Positions 16,231 through 24,712 of a DNA stretch of 64,000 nucleotides are shown here, in pieces. Position 1 is the stretch's first letter; each line of letters opens with the position of its first letter. The notes beneath the pieces are model-generated. The model saw only the letters and a program-made list of their open reading frames with translations. It was not told the DNA's origin and ran no database searches. The stretch comes from Agrobacterium larrymoorei. GTDB taxonomy: Bacteria > Pseudomonadota > Alphaproteobacteria > Rhizobiales > Rhizobiaceae. Made by a program: the position numbers and the translations under genes. The stretch covers positions 870,501 to 934,500 of the forward strand of contig NZ_JAUTBL010000002.1 in assembly GCF_030819275.1 (NCBI RefSeq). The letters are read 5' to 3'.

Positions 16231-18408
16231 TCAACGTTTAACCCCATCACCAACATCAGCCACCTTCTGCGGCGACAAGGTCGGCGCTGAAGCCTCTTTC
16301 AACTGCTGGCCGACGGCGCGAAGAATCCGGGTGGCTTCGGCGGAAAGAGAGCGGGGGCGGGTGAGTGCAGGGAGTGCATTGGCGTCGGCTGAGGCAACCT
16401 GCGCGGCATTGGCGGCAGGTTGTGGGCGCGAGCCCGTTGGCAGCGGGTTCTGGATGCCGGGAATGGGACGCAGTTCCATGCCTTGATGGGCATAGTCCAT
16501 CAGCCGCTTGAAGGTCATGGCGGGAAGCGCGCCGCCGGTCATGTTGTTCATCGAGGTGAAGTCGTCGTTACCGAACCACACGGCAGTCGTGTAGTTACCG
16601 GTAAAGCCGACATACCAGGCGTCACGATAGGCCTGCGACGTTCCGGTCTTGCCGCCGGAGACGATGCCATTGTCCAGTGCGCCGCGCCGCGCGGTTCCCT
16701 CCACCGGAATCGTCACCAGCATACGGTTCATCTTCGAGGTCGCTTCTTCCGAAAGCACACGATGGGCGGGCGGTTCATCGCGGTCGAAGTCGTAGAGAAC
16801 CTTGCCTTCGTAATCGAGAACCTGCTCAATGCCGTGGCGACGAGATTGCATGCCATTGGCGGGAAAGACGGCGTAGCCCGTCGCCTGATCCAGCACGGTC
16901 AGTTCTGAGGTGCCGAGCGGAATGGTCTTGTCGCTGCGAAGCGGCGTGGCAACGCCCATCGCTTTTGCCGTGTCGACGATGATCTGCGTGCCGAGCACGT
17001 CCTTGGCGAGACGCACCGGAACGGTGTTGTAGGATTTGGCCAGTGCAGTCTGCAGTGTCACCTTGCCGGCATAGGAGCGGCCGTAATTCTGTGGCGACCA
17101 GCCACGCCAGGTGACTGGCGCGTCGGAAATCAGCGTTTCCGGCTTGTAGCCCTTTTCCATGGCGGCAGAGTAGGTGTAGACCTTGAACGAAGAACCGGGC
17201 TGGCGAAGCGCCGCCGTTGCGCGGTTGAACTGGCTTTCGCCATAGTCACGACCACCGACCATGGCGCGGATGCCGCCGCCATTTTCGATCATCACCATCG
17301 CGCCCTGCTTGACCTTGTAACCTTCGCCAAATTCGCGAAGGCTGCCTTCCATGGCCTGCTCGGCAGCCTGCTGCAGGCCGGTATCGATGGTGGTGCGCAC
17401 CACTACGGTGTGGTCTTTGATCTTGCCTTCCCTGGCCAAGCGCTGGACTTCGTCAAAGGCCCAATCAAGGAAGTAATCGGGTGCCTGCACCTCTTCGCGG
17501 TCGATAACGGTTGCCGGGTTGCGACGCGCACCCACAACCTGGCCTTCGGTCATCAATCCACCCTGGACGAGGTTGGAGAGAACCGTGTTGGCACGCGCAC
17601 GTGCCGCCGGCAGGTTCACATGCGGCGCGTATTTCGCCGGAGCTTTAAACAGACCGGCAAGGATGGCGGATTCCGCCAGCGTCACGTCGGTCAGGTTCTT
17701 GCCGAAGTAAAACTGGGCAGCTGCTGCCGCGCCAAAGGTGCCGCCGCCCATATAGGCGCGGTCGAGATAGAGCGCGAGGATTTCCTTCTTCGACATATTG
17801 GCTTCCAGCCACAATGCCAGGAAGGCTTCCTTGATCTTGCGCTCCAACGAGCGCTCATTGGTGAGAAACAGGTTCTTGGCAAGCTGCTGCGTCAGCGTCG
17901 AGCCACCCTGTACGACGCCACCAGCCCGCGCGTTCTCGCTCATGGCGCGGGCAAGGCCGATGAAATCGATGCCGAAATGATCGAAGAAGCGCCGGTCTTC
18001 GGTTGCCAGAACCGCCTTGATGAAGTGATCCGGCATCTGGTCGATCGGAACGGAATCCTCGTGAATGATGCCGCGATGGCCGATCGTGTTGCCGTAGCGA
18101 TCGAGGAAGGTCACCGCAAAATCGCCGCGGTAGCGCCAGTCTTTCTTGGTTTCCTCGAAGGCGGGAAGTGCGAGTGCCAGCATGACGACGGAGCCGGCTG
18201 CACCGACGGTCAGCGCATTGCAGGTCATGTTGACAAGAAATTTCTTCCAGCCGCGCACATGCAGTTTGCGAGAGGCGATCGTCACCTCTTCCCAGAAATC
18301 GAATGCACGGGATGCGGCTGTCCACAGGCTTGAATCGATCCAGGAATCGATGCGAAGCAGAATATGGCGTTTACGGCGCGCCGGTTTCTTGTTGTTGTCT
18401 TCCTGCAC
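16231..18408 (-). CDS. Class A penicillin-binding protein, PBP1b-like
   Basis: A 725-residue bifunctional wall synthase. A basic cytoplasmic tail is followed by one membrane segment at about 62-83. The GT51 glycosyltransferase has catalytic E137 in EDRRFFDHFG and GGSTLTQQLAKN at 168-179. The transpeptidase has S406-x-x-K409 (SSFK), S459-Y-N and K587-T-G. It polymerises lipid II glycan and cross-links it in the periplasm. The start is GTG; no nearby ATG exists. Of the several Agrobacterium class A PBPs it resembles the PBP1b2 type by neighbourhood, which is my recollection and not proven. All key residues are intact. Confidence 0.93.
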   Translation of the reverse strand: MQEDNNKKPARRKRHILLRIDSWIDSSLWTAASRAFDFWEEVTIASRKLHVRGWKKFLVNMTCNALTVGAAGSVVMLALALPAFEETKKDWRYRGDFAVTFLDRYGNTIGHRGIIHEDSVPIDQMPDHFIKAVLATEDRRFFDHFGIDFIGLARAMSENARAGGVVQGGSTLTQQLAKNLFLTNERSLERKIKEAFLALWLEANMSKKEILALYLDRAYMGGGTFGAAAAAQFYFGKNLTDVTLAESAILAGLFKAPAKYAPHVNLPAARARANTVLSNLVQGGLMTEGQVVGARRNPATVIDREEVQAPDYFLDWAFDEVQRLAREGKIKDHTVVVRTTIDTGLQQAAEQAMEGSLREFGEGYKVKQGAMVMIENGGGIRAMVGGRDYGESQFNRATAALRQPGSSFKVYTYSAAMEKGYKPETLISDAPVTWRGWSPQNYGRSYAGKVTLQTALAKSYNTVPVRLAKDVLGTQIIVDTAKAMGVATPLRSDKTIPLGTSELTVLDQATGYAVFPANGMQSRRHGIEQVLDYEGKVLYDFDRDEPPAHRVLSEEATSKMNRMLVTIPVEGTARRGALDNGIVSGGKTGTSQAYRDAWYVGFTGNYTTAVWFGNDDFTSMNNMTGGALPAMTFKRLMDYAHQGMELRPIPGIQNPLPTGSRPQPAANAAQVASADANALPALTRPRSLSAEATRILRAVGQQLKEASAPTLSPQKVADVGDGVKR

Positions 18409-18591
18409 CTGAAACGTATTCCTGTTCGATGTGGTGAGTGAACGCTTGACGCGGTTACCTTGCGCGGGTCATTCCTCACCACCACTCCGCCGGATTTAAG
18501 AATTATCTTATAATCCAGCCCGTGGCGATACGACAAAGCGGGCTTTTCTATTTGATGCCCGAAGATGCAAAATGAAACGGAAATCTTAACG

Positions 18592-19071
18592 ATGAGTGAC
18601 GCGCCGTTCTGGAAAACCAAATCGCTGGCGCAAATGAGTAACAGCGAATGGGAGAGCTTGTGCGATGGCTGTGGCCTCTGTTGTCTCAACAAGCTGGAAG
18701 ACTGGGATACGGGCGAGGTGGTGTTCACCTCCGTCGCCTGCCAGCTGCTGGACGGCACGAGCTGTCGCTGCTCCGATTACGAAAACCGGCGCGCCACCGT
18801 GCCCGATTGTATCCAGCTCGATCTGAAGCTGGTCGATGAGATCGGCTGGTTGCCGCCGACCTGTGCCTACGCGTTGGTCCGGGACGGGAAGGATCTCTAC
18901 TGGTGGCATCATCTGGTCTCGGGCGATCCCGAAACGGTTCATATCGCGGGCATTTCCGCACGTGGACGCACGGTCAACGAGAAGGACGTCCCTGTGGATG
19001 ATTTCGAGGACTATGTGGTGGACTGGCCTTTGACGGTGGGATGGCGACCAGAGGCGCAAAAGCCGCGTTGA
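18592..19071 (+). CDS. YcgN/UPF0260-type cysteine cluster protein
   Basis: A 159-residue soluble protein with a characteristic run of Cys: [12 protein letters not shown] near the N-terminus, then [24 protein letters not shown] and PPTCAY. The spacing fits the UPF0260 (YcgN) family and suggests a metal or Fe-S site. The start at MSDAPFWK is preferred over an ATG nine codons earlier because the family begins near F-W-K-T-K. Function unknown; cytoplasmic. Confidence 0.85.
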   Translation: MSDAPFWKTKSLAQMSNSEWESLCDGCGLCCLNKLEDWDTGEVVFTSVACQLLDGTSCRCSDYENRRATVPDCIQLDLKLVDEIGWLPPTCAYALVRDGKDLYWWHHLVSGDPETVHIAGISARGRTVNEKDVPVDDFEDYVVDWPLTVGWRPEAQKPR

Positions 19072-19223
19072 GCAGGGGTGGTCTGTGCCGAATGCAAACT
19101 GTCGCGAAGCCCGTCCTATTCCTGCCGCATCAAGTCTCTATCCCAATACCTTACTTTTCTTGTGCCCGTTCCCGGCTATGATGCTTTGCCGGATGATCAA
19201 GGACCCTGCATGCGCCAAAGTCA

Positions 19224-19329
19224 AAAGCATGGTCAGCGCAAAAGCGTTACGCGGTTTTGCGCTGACGATATGCCACAAAAACAGGAGCACAAGCGTGAAG
19301 AGCGTATCTGAAAGATCGCGGCACGCTTT
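19224..19329. repeat. Rhizobial intergenic mosaic-type repeat, copy A
   Basis: About 106 bp matching a second copy at 49189-49289. Both start AAAGCATG, have a central hairpin built on GCAAAA/TTTTGC and end in ATCTGAAAGATCGCG and CACGCTTT. The copy here contains the AGGAG and GTG used by the beta-lactamase gene that follows. Confidence 0.75.
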
Positions 19330-20131
19330 CACGCTTCTTTTACCGATGTGCCTCCTCGCAGCGGCTTCCACGCCAGCGCGCGCTCAGGCCGTGCAGCCCT
19401 TCGAATGCACGCTGGTCACATCGGTGGAAACCGGTGCGGTTATCAATCAGCAGGGCGCTTGCGACAGGCGCGTCTCGCCCAGCTCCACCTTCAAGGTGCC
19501 ACTGGCGCTGATCGGCTATGACGCCGGAATCCTTCAGGACGAGTTCAATCCGGCCTGGGACTGGCAGAAGGGTGTGGATGCCGCACCGCAGGAGCGCAAG
19601 ACGGTGGATCCCACGACTTGGCAGAAAGAGTCGATCCGCTGGTACTCGCGTGAAATCACCAGCCGTCTCGGCAAGGAAAAATTCGCCTCCTATGTAAGGC
19701 GCCTCGGTTTCGGCAATGGTGACGTGGCGGGAGATCCGGGCAAGGACAATGGGCTGACCGATTCCTGGGTCAACACGTCGCTGGAGATCTCGCCCGTCGA
19801 GCAGGTGGGGTTCATGCGGCGACTGCTGGCTAACAACCTGCCGTTTTCTCGTGACGCGCAGAACAAGACCAAGGCCATCGTTCCGGTGTTTGACGGCGCC
19901 GAAGCCTGGAGTGCTCATGGCACGACGGGTACCGGCACCATGAAAGGGCCGGATGGCAAGCCAGATCCCAATCGGCCCTTCGGATGGTTCGTCGGCTGGG
20001 CAGAGCGTGAAGGTCAGCACATCGTTTTCGTTCGCCTGCGCGTCGGTGACAAGCCCTCGGCGCAGCCGATGGGCGAGGTGGTGCGAGGTGAGTTTCTGCG
20101 CGATATTCAGCGCTATGCCACCCATCGGTAG
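19295..20131 (+). CDS. Class D beta-lactamase homologue with altered third motif
   Basis: A 278-residue secreted protein. The GTG at 19295 has AGGAG seven bases upstream and gives a normal signal peptide (basic n-region, [12 protein letters not shown], cleavage after ARA at 30). The active-site motif S64-T-F-K67, FGN at 139-141 and GWFVGW at 230-235 mark the class D (OXA) fold. However, the S-x-V motif reads S113-I-R, and the usual K-T-G reads T210-T-G in AHGTTGTG. The nucleophile and carboxylated Lys are therefore present, but two second-shell motifs differ, so penicillinase activity is uncertain. The start, ribosome-binding site and n-region lie inside a repeat element. Confidence 0.8.
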   Translation: MKSVSERSRHAFTLLLPMCLLAAASTPARAQAVQPFECTLVTSVETGAVINQQGACDRRVSPSSTFKVPLALIGYDAGILQDEFNPAWDWQKGVDAAPQERKTVDPTTWQKESIRWYSREITSRLGKEKFASYVRRLGFGNGDVAGDPGKDNGLTDSWVNTSLEISPVEQVGFMRRLLANNLPFSRDAQNKTKAIVPVFDGAEAWSAHGTTGTGTMKGPDGKPDPNRPFGWFVGWAEREGQHIVFVRLRVGDKPSAQPMGEVVRGEFLRDIQRYATHR

Positions 20132-20139
20132 AAGCGGTC

Positions 20140-20802
20140 ATGTCTGATGACGCGGCAAGCAATGTGATCGCGCTGTATCAGGCATATGCTGCCGATTTTG
20201 ATCGATCGCGCAGCCGCGAACTCATGGAGAAACCCTGGCTGGACAGGTTTCTCGCGCATTTGCCGCCCAAGGTGTCGATACTGGATATGGGCTGTGGGGC
20301 CGGGGAGCCGATAGCGCGCTACTGTATCGAACGCGGCCATCAGCTGACCGGCATCGATGCCTCCATCTCCCTGATTTCGCTGTGCCGTGAGCGATTTCCT
20401 GGCCATCGATGGCTTGTCGGGGACATGCGCGATCTGAGCTTGGACAGGCGCTTTGATGGTTTGATCGCCTGGCATAGCCTCTTTCACCTGACGCCGGACG
20501 ACCAGCAAATTGTCCTCGAAAGGAGCATGCGCCGTGCAACGGAAGACGCCGTTATGTTGTTCACGGCAGGCCCTGACCGTCAGGAAACGTTCGGACGTTT
20601 CTGTGGCCAGACGCTTTATCACGCCAGTCTAGCATTTGAGGAGTATCGGTTGATCCTCGCTGACGGTGGTTTTGAGATCATCGCACATGAGATCGAGGAT
20701 CAGAGCTGTGGCGGGGCGACGATCTATTTGGCAAGGCGTAGCCGCAGTTCGCCTTTCCGGCGAGAAGCGTTACGTCCATGCGCTTTATTTTGCTGCCCGT
20801 GA
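20140..20802 (+). CDS. Class I SAM-dependent methyltransferase
   Basis: A 220-residue protein with the Rossmann-type SAM-binding motif VSILDMGCGAGEPIARY at about 44-60, GIDASISLISLC next, then GDMRDL and the post-motif FDGLIAWHSLFHL. The substrate is unknown. It starts eight bases after the beta-lactamase homologue stop and may be co-transcribed. The last 20 residues (SRSSPFRREALRPCALFCCP) look unstructured and may be an incidental extension. Confidence 0.8.
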   Translation: MSDDAASNVIALYQAYAADFDRSRSRELMEKPWLDRFLAHLPPKVSILDMGCGAGEPIARYCIERGHQLTGIDASISLISLCRERFPGHRWLVGDMRDLSLDRRFDGLIAWHSLFHLTPDDQQIVLERSMRRATEDAVMLFTAGPDRQETFGRFCGQTLYHASLAFEEYRLILADGGFEIIAHEIEDQSCGGATIYLARRSRSSPFRREALRPCALFCCP

Positions 20803-20902
20803 TCCGTTCCCCCTGTCGGCGATGCTGCCGCAGCATTTTTATTCCGATCTGGATCGCGGTCGCTCTTCTTGGCGGGCTCTCGATAAAACACTACATCTTC
20901 TC

Positions 20903-20933
20903 TTGACCTTCCCATGATGGGAAGCCCTACATT
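20903..20933 (+). promoter_or_regulatory. CueR-type copper promoter of copA
   Basis: TTGACC (20903-20908) and TACATT (20928-20933) are separated by 19 bp, the over-long spacer typical of MerR-family promoters. Within the spacer CTTCCC-ATGAT-GGGAAG (20908-20924) forms the dyad where a CueR dimer would bind and untwist DNA on Cu(I) binding. It lies about 80 bases upstream of copA. Confidence 0.85.
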
Positions 20934-21011
20934 GATGTCGTGCCCGGCGGAAACATCAGACGTTTCACCGGAAACAGACAGGGCAATCATGTACCTCGAA
21001 AGGGGATAGCG

Positions 21012-23540
21012 ATGAACGAGACCGTGAGACCAAACCAATTGCAGGAGCCACTGTCCGTTCCTGTGGAAGGCATGACTTGCGCGTCTTGCGTTCGGCGGGT
21101 GGAGACAGCGGCGGCGAAGGTTCCAGGCGTGGCGTCCAGTTCCGTCAACTTCGCGACGAAGAAACTCACGGTGGAACCGGTGGAAGGCTTCTCCGCCAAG
21201 ACCCTGGCGGCGGCGGTCAAAAAGATCGGCTATGAGATCGAGCCGGTTCGAACAGAGTTTTTCGTCGATGGGGTGAAAGATGAGGCCGACGCCTTACGGT
21301 TGAAGGGCGTGCTCGAGGCCGTTGCAACTGTCGTCAACGCAGACGTCGGTGCTCAGGGCAAGGTTGCGGTCGAAGGCTTGGGCGGCTTGCGCCAGCGTGA
21401 GATGTTGATCGAAACGGCGAAAGCCGCTGGCTTTCCTGTTGCTGCGGCAAAGCCCAGGCATCATGATCACGCTGCCCATCAGCATGACAGCGCTCATGAT
21501 CACAGCCACCACATGGGCGATGAAGCGACACTGAAGCGCGATGTGATCATCGCAGCAGTCCTGACCGCGCCGCTCTTCGTTTTGGAGATGGGTGGGCATG
21601 TTTACGCACCGATGCACCACTGGCTGATGAGCGTGATCGATACCCAGAACCTTTACTACGTCTATTTCCTGTTGGCGACGGCGGTGATTTTTGGACCGGG
21701 ACGGCGCTTCCTGAAGAGTGGCTTCCCCGCCCTTTTCCATGGGGCGCCGGAGATGAATTCGCTCGTGGCGCTCGGTGTCAGCGCGGCCTATCTCTATTCC
21801 CTGGTCACGACCTTTGCGCCGGGCGTCCTGCCGGAAAATGCCCGCCATGTCTACTACGAGGCGGCCACCGTCATCGTCACGCTCATTCTCATCGGTCGGC
21901 TGCTCGAGGCGCGCGCCAGCGGCAAAACAGGTGATGCGATCCGCAAGCTTGCGAGCCTCCAGGCCAAGACCGCGCGTGTCGAGCGTGACGGTGAAATCAA
22001 TGACATAGCAGTGGAAGAGGTGAGGGCAGGAGACATTGTCGTCATTCGCCCCGGTGAGCGGCTGCCTGTCGATGGAGAAGTGGTCGAAGGTCATTCCTAT
22101 GTCGATGAATCGATGATCTCGGGAGAGCCTGTTCCGGTGGAAAAGGCTGTGGGTGCTGGCGTTGTGGGCGGCACGATCAATAAGACCGGCGCATTTAAAT
22201 ACCGCGCGACGAAGGTCGGCGGGGATATGATGCTGTCGCAGATCATCAGGCTGGTGGAGCAGGCGCAAGGCTCTAAGCTTCCTATTCAGCTGGTGGTCGA
22301 TAGGGTCACCGCGCTGTTCGTTCCGGTCGTGATCGGCGTCGCGCTACTGACCTTCATCGTCTGGGCCATCTTCGGTCCGGATCCCGCTTATACATTCGCG
22401 CTGATCAACGCCGTTGCCGTCCTTATCATTGCCTGCCCCTGCGCCATGGGCCTCGCGACGCCGACCTCGATCATGGTCGGCACGGGTCGCGCGGCAGAAC
22501 TCGGTGTGCTCTTCCGCAAGGGTGAAGCATTGCAGCAGCTGCGCAGTGCCGAGATCGTAGTGGTCGATAAGACCGGTACGGTGACCAAGGGTCGGCCGGA
22601 ACTGACGGACCTGATCGTGGCGGAGGGCTTTGAACAGAACGACGTTCTGCGCCTCGTTGCCGCAGTCGAAGCCCGTTCGGAGCATCCGATTGCCGAAGCC
22701 ATCACCCGTGCGGCGCGCGAGAAAGCGGTGACCCCTGCAGGATTGGAGCCAACCAACGCGCAGAACTTTGAAAGCATCACCGGCTACGGCATCCGGGCAG
22801 TCGTTGATGGCCGTACGGTTGATGTCGGTGCGGATCGATATATGGAGAAGCTCGGCCTGTCGGTCGCACCTTTCGCCGATGCGGCCACGCGCTTGGGTCG
22901 TCAAGGCAAGACTCCGATTTACGCCGCCATCGATGGTGTGCTTGCCGCCGTCATCGCAGTTGCCGATCCGTTGAAAACCTCGAGCGTCGAGGCGATCAAA
23001 ACGCTTCGCGGCATGGGCATCGAAGTGGTGATGGTGACTGGCGATAACGAGGCGACGGCGCGTGCGATTGCAGATCAGGTCGGCATCGACAAGGTTATTG
23101 CCGGCGTCCTGCCGGAAGGCAAGGTGCAGGCTATCCACGATTTGCGCCAGGGTGGCAAGATCCTTGCCTTCATCGGCGATGGCATCAACGACGCGCCGGC
23201 GCTTGCCGAGGCCGATATCGGCATCGCCATCGGGACCGGCACGGATGTCGCCATTGAAAGTGCCGACGTCGTGCTGGTGGGCGGCGATCTGATGGGCGCC
23301 GTCCACGCGATCGAAATGAGCCGTGCGACGATGCGCAACATCCGCCAGAACCTGTTCTGGGCCTTCGGCTATAACGTCGCGCTGATCCCGCTTGCCGCAG
23401 GCGCGCTCTATCCCGCCTTTGGCATGACGCTCTCACCAATGATCGGAGCAGGTGCCATGGCGCTTTCCTCGGTTTTTGTGGTGGCCAATGCCCTGCGTCT
23501 CAAGACCACAAGTGTGACGAGTGGAGCGGTGAAGTCATGA
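21012..23540 (+). CDS. copA: Copper-exporting P1B-type ATPase
   Basis: An 842-residue Cu(I) efflux pump of the inner membrane. The N-terminal heavy-metal domain has GMTCASC (C23, C26). A second domain-like segment at about 75-140 lacks the Cys pair and is followed by a His-rich stretch near residue 150-170 ([18 protein letters not shown]). The membrane CPC motif is at 475-477, the phosphorylated D519 is in [13 protein letters not shown] is the HP motif and GDGINDAP carries D723. AGGGGAT sits about eight bases before the ATG. The operon is copA-cueR-copZ with overlapping ends, and the CueR promoter lies upstream. Confidence 0.95.
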   Translation: MNETVRPNQLQEPLSVPVEGMTCASCVRRVETAAAKVPGVASSSVNFATKKLTVEPVEGFSAKTLAAAVKKIGYEIEPVRTEFFVDGVKDEADALRLKGVLEAVATVVNADVGAQGKVAVEGLGGLRQREMLIETAKAAGFPVAAAKPRHHDHAAHQHDSAHDHSHHMGDEATLKRDVIIAAVLTAPLFVLEMGGHVYAPMHHWLMSVIDTQNLYYVYFLLATAVIFGPGRRFLKSGFPALFHGAPEMNSLVALGVSAAYLYSLVTTFAPGVLPENARHVYYEAATVIVTLILIGRLLEARASGKTGDAIRKLASLQAKTARVERDGEINDIAVEEVRAGDIVVIRPGERLPVDGEVVEGHSYVDESMISGEPVPVEKAVGAGVVGGTINKTGAFKYRATKVGGDMMLSQIIRLVEQAQGSKLPIQLVVDRVTALFVPVVIGVALLTFIVWAIFGPDPAYTFALINAVAVLIIACPCAMGLATPTSIMVGTGRAAELGVLFRKGEALQQLRSAEIVVVDKTGTVTKGRPELTDLIVAEGFEQNDVLRLVAAVEARSEHPIAEAITRAAREKAVTPAGLEPTNAQNFESITGYGIRAVVDGRTVDVGADRYMEKLGLSVAPFADAATRLGRQGKTPIYAAIDGVLAAVIAVADPLKTSSVEAIKTLRGMGIEVVMVTGDNEATARAIADQVGIDKVIAGVLPEGKVQAIHDLRQGGKILAFIGDGINDAPALAEADIGIAIGTGTDVAIESADVVLVGGDLMGAVHAIEMSRATMRNIRQNLFWAFGYNVALIPLAAGALYPAFGMTLSPMIGAGAMALSSVFVVANALRLKTTSVTSGAVKS

Positions 23541-23965
23541 ATATCGGCGAAGCATCACAGGCCTCCGGCGTTTCGGCCAAAATGATCCGTTATTACGAGC
23601 AGATTGGACTTATCTCCCCCGCAACCCGGGCCGACAATAATTACCGGCTCTATGGCGATCAGGAGGTGCATAATCTGCGGTTCATCAAGCGTGCCCGCAC
23701 GCTTGGTTTTTCGTTGGAAGAAACTGAAGCGCTGCTGAAACTCTGGCAGGACAAGGCGCGGGAAAGCGCCGCCGTGAAAGCAATTGCTCTTACACATATT
23801 GCGGATCTTGAGCGCAAGATCGAGGATATGAGGAGCATGGTGAAAACGCTATCGCACCTCGCCCATTGCTGTGGCGGTGACCACCGACCGGACTGCCCAA
23901 TCCTCGACGATCTGGCCGGAGCCGAACCATCAAAACGGATAACAGGAAGGAAAGACCATGGCTGA
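23537..23965 (+). CDS. cueR: Cu(I)-responsive MerR-family regulator
   Basis: A 142-residue activator. The N-terminal winged helix-turn-helix ([21 protein letters not shown]) and long dimerisation helix are intact. The metal loop has C112 and C120 in [10 protein letters not shown], the spacing and positions of CueR rather than the zinc or mercury sensors. The ATG overlaps the copA stop (ATGA), so it is made with the pump and probably acts on the 19-bp-spacer promoter at 20903-20933, giving autoregulated copper export. Confidence 0.93.
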   Translation: MNIGEASQASGVSAKMIRYYEQIGLISPATRADNNYRLYGDQEVHNLRFIKRARTLGFSLEETEALLKLWQDKARESAAVKAIALTHIADLERKIEDMRSMVKTLSHLAHCCGGDHRPDCPILDDLAGAEPSKRITGRKDHG

Positions 23966-24158
23966 GACCACATTCACAGTGCCGGATATGACCTGCGGCC
24001 ACTGCGAGAAGACCATCCGCAATGCGCTTAACGAAGCGCTGCCAGGGGCTGAGGTGAGTATCGATCTTTCATCGCATAAGGTCGTGGTGGATGGCGATGC
24101 CGATACGGCGATGGCGGCCATGCAGGAGGTGGGTTACACGCCTGAGCGAGCCGGATAG
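23958..24158 (+). CDS. copZ: CopZ-like copper chaperone
   Basis: A 66-residue single heavy-metal-associated domain with the Cu(I) ligands C13 and C16 in DMTCGHC and the usual beta-alpha-beta pattern. It should carry Cu(I) to CopA in the cytoplasm. AGGAAGG precedes the ATG, which lies inside the last codons of cueR (eight-base overlap), so it is the third gene of the copper operon. Confidence 0.93.
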   Translation: MAETTFTVPDMTCGHCEKTIRNALNEALPGAEVSIDLSSHKVVVDGDADTAMAAMQEVGYTPERAG

Positions 24159-24167
24159 CCGGCTCGC
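24146..24167 (+). terminator. Strong hairpin spanning the copZ stop codon
   Basis: GCGAGCCGG-ATAG-CCGGCTCGC is a perfect 9-bp stem whose tetraloop contains part of the TAG stop. No U-tract follows, so it may stabilise the 3' end or act with Rho rather than being a standard intrinsic terminator. Confidence 0.5.
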
Positions 24168-24198
24168 CAACGCAAGATCGTAGCTGTCGCGGGCTCAT

Positions 24199-24447
24199 TC
24201 AAACCTCGTCGAAAGCGCCACCTTCGCGGGAGGGGTTGCGGTTAATGACGCGCTCTTCTTCATCGTCCGGAAGAGCCTCGTCGCTCTCCTGGTAAGGGTC
24301 GTCTTCCGTTTCGAGCTCGTCTTCCTCGATCTCGTGCTCCAGCTCCTGCGGGATTTCGCCCTTCGCCGGGAGTTCTTCAACGTCCAGGCCGGTGATCGCC
24401 TGATCGAGTGCATCTTCACTTTCCAGAAGCGGTTCGCGCGGGTCCAT
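24199..24447 (-). CDS. Small acidic hypothetical protein
   Basis: An 82-residue, very acidic protein (runs such as EHEIEEDELETEDD and PDDEEERVINRNP) with no membrane segment. A GAGGAGG lies seven to eight bases before the ATG. It follows a small membrane protein gene by 30 bases on the same strand, so the two likely form a unit. Probably intrinsically disordered; function unknown. Confidence 0.65.
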   Translation of the reverse strand: MDPREPLLESEDALDQAITGLDVEELPAKGEIPQELEHEIEEDELETEDDPYQESDEALPDDEEERVINRNPSREGGAFDEV

Positions 24448-24477
24448 CGGTTTTCCTCCTCAATGATTCGGGTTGGT

Positions 24478-24648
24478 TTAGGATTGGGTGGATGCGACCA
24501 AGATCGCCACCATGTAGATGACGAATGCCAAGATACCGATGCCCGCGATCACCAACACAATGCCTTTGCCGGCCTTGCGTTTTTCGCCTTTGTTCTCATT
24601 CGCCTGCGTCGGGAAATGTACGGGATCTGTTTCCTTAATCTGTGTCAT
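24478..24648 (-). CDS. Small single-pass membrane protein, 56 residues
   Basis: Starts MTQIKETDPVHFPTQ, has a basic stretch NKGEKRKAGKG and one hydrophobic segment at about 30-52 (IVLVIAGIGILAFVIYM...), ending ASTQS. AAGGGCG precedes the ATG by about five bases. The basic residues before the segment suggest the N-terminus stays in the cytoplasm. It lies directly upstream of the acidic protein gene. Family not recognised. Confidence 0.65.
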   Translation of the reverse strand: MTQIKETDPVHFPTQANENKGEKRKAGKGIVLVIAGIGILAFVIYMVAILVASTQS

Positions 24649-24712
24649 CTGATCGCCCTTTTTAGAATCTCGTCATTCAGGAAAGGCGCCAAAGCCGCAA
24701 AGGTTCCTATCT

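Noticed and set aside
21294..23306. Two long minus-strand frames under copA
   Set aside because: They are shadows of the copper ATPase, which has every catalytic motif; no ribosome-binding site or family signal on the other strand.
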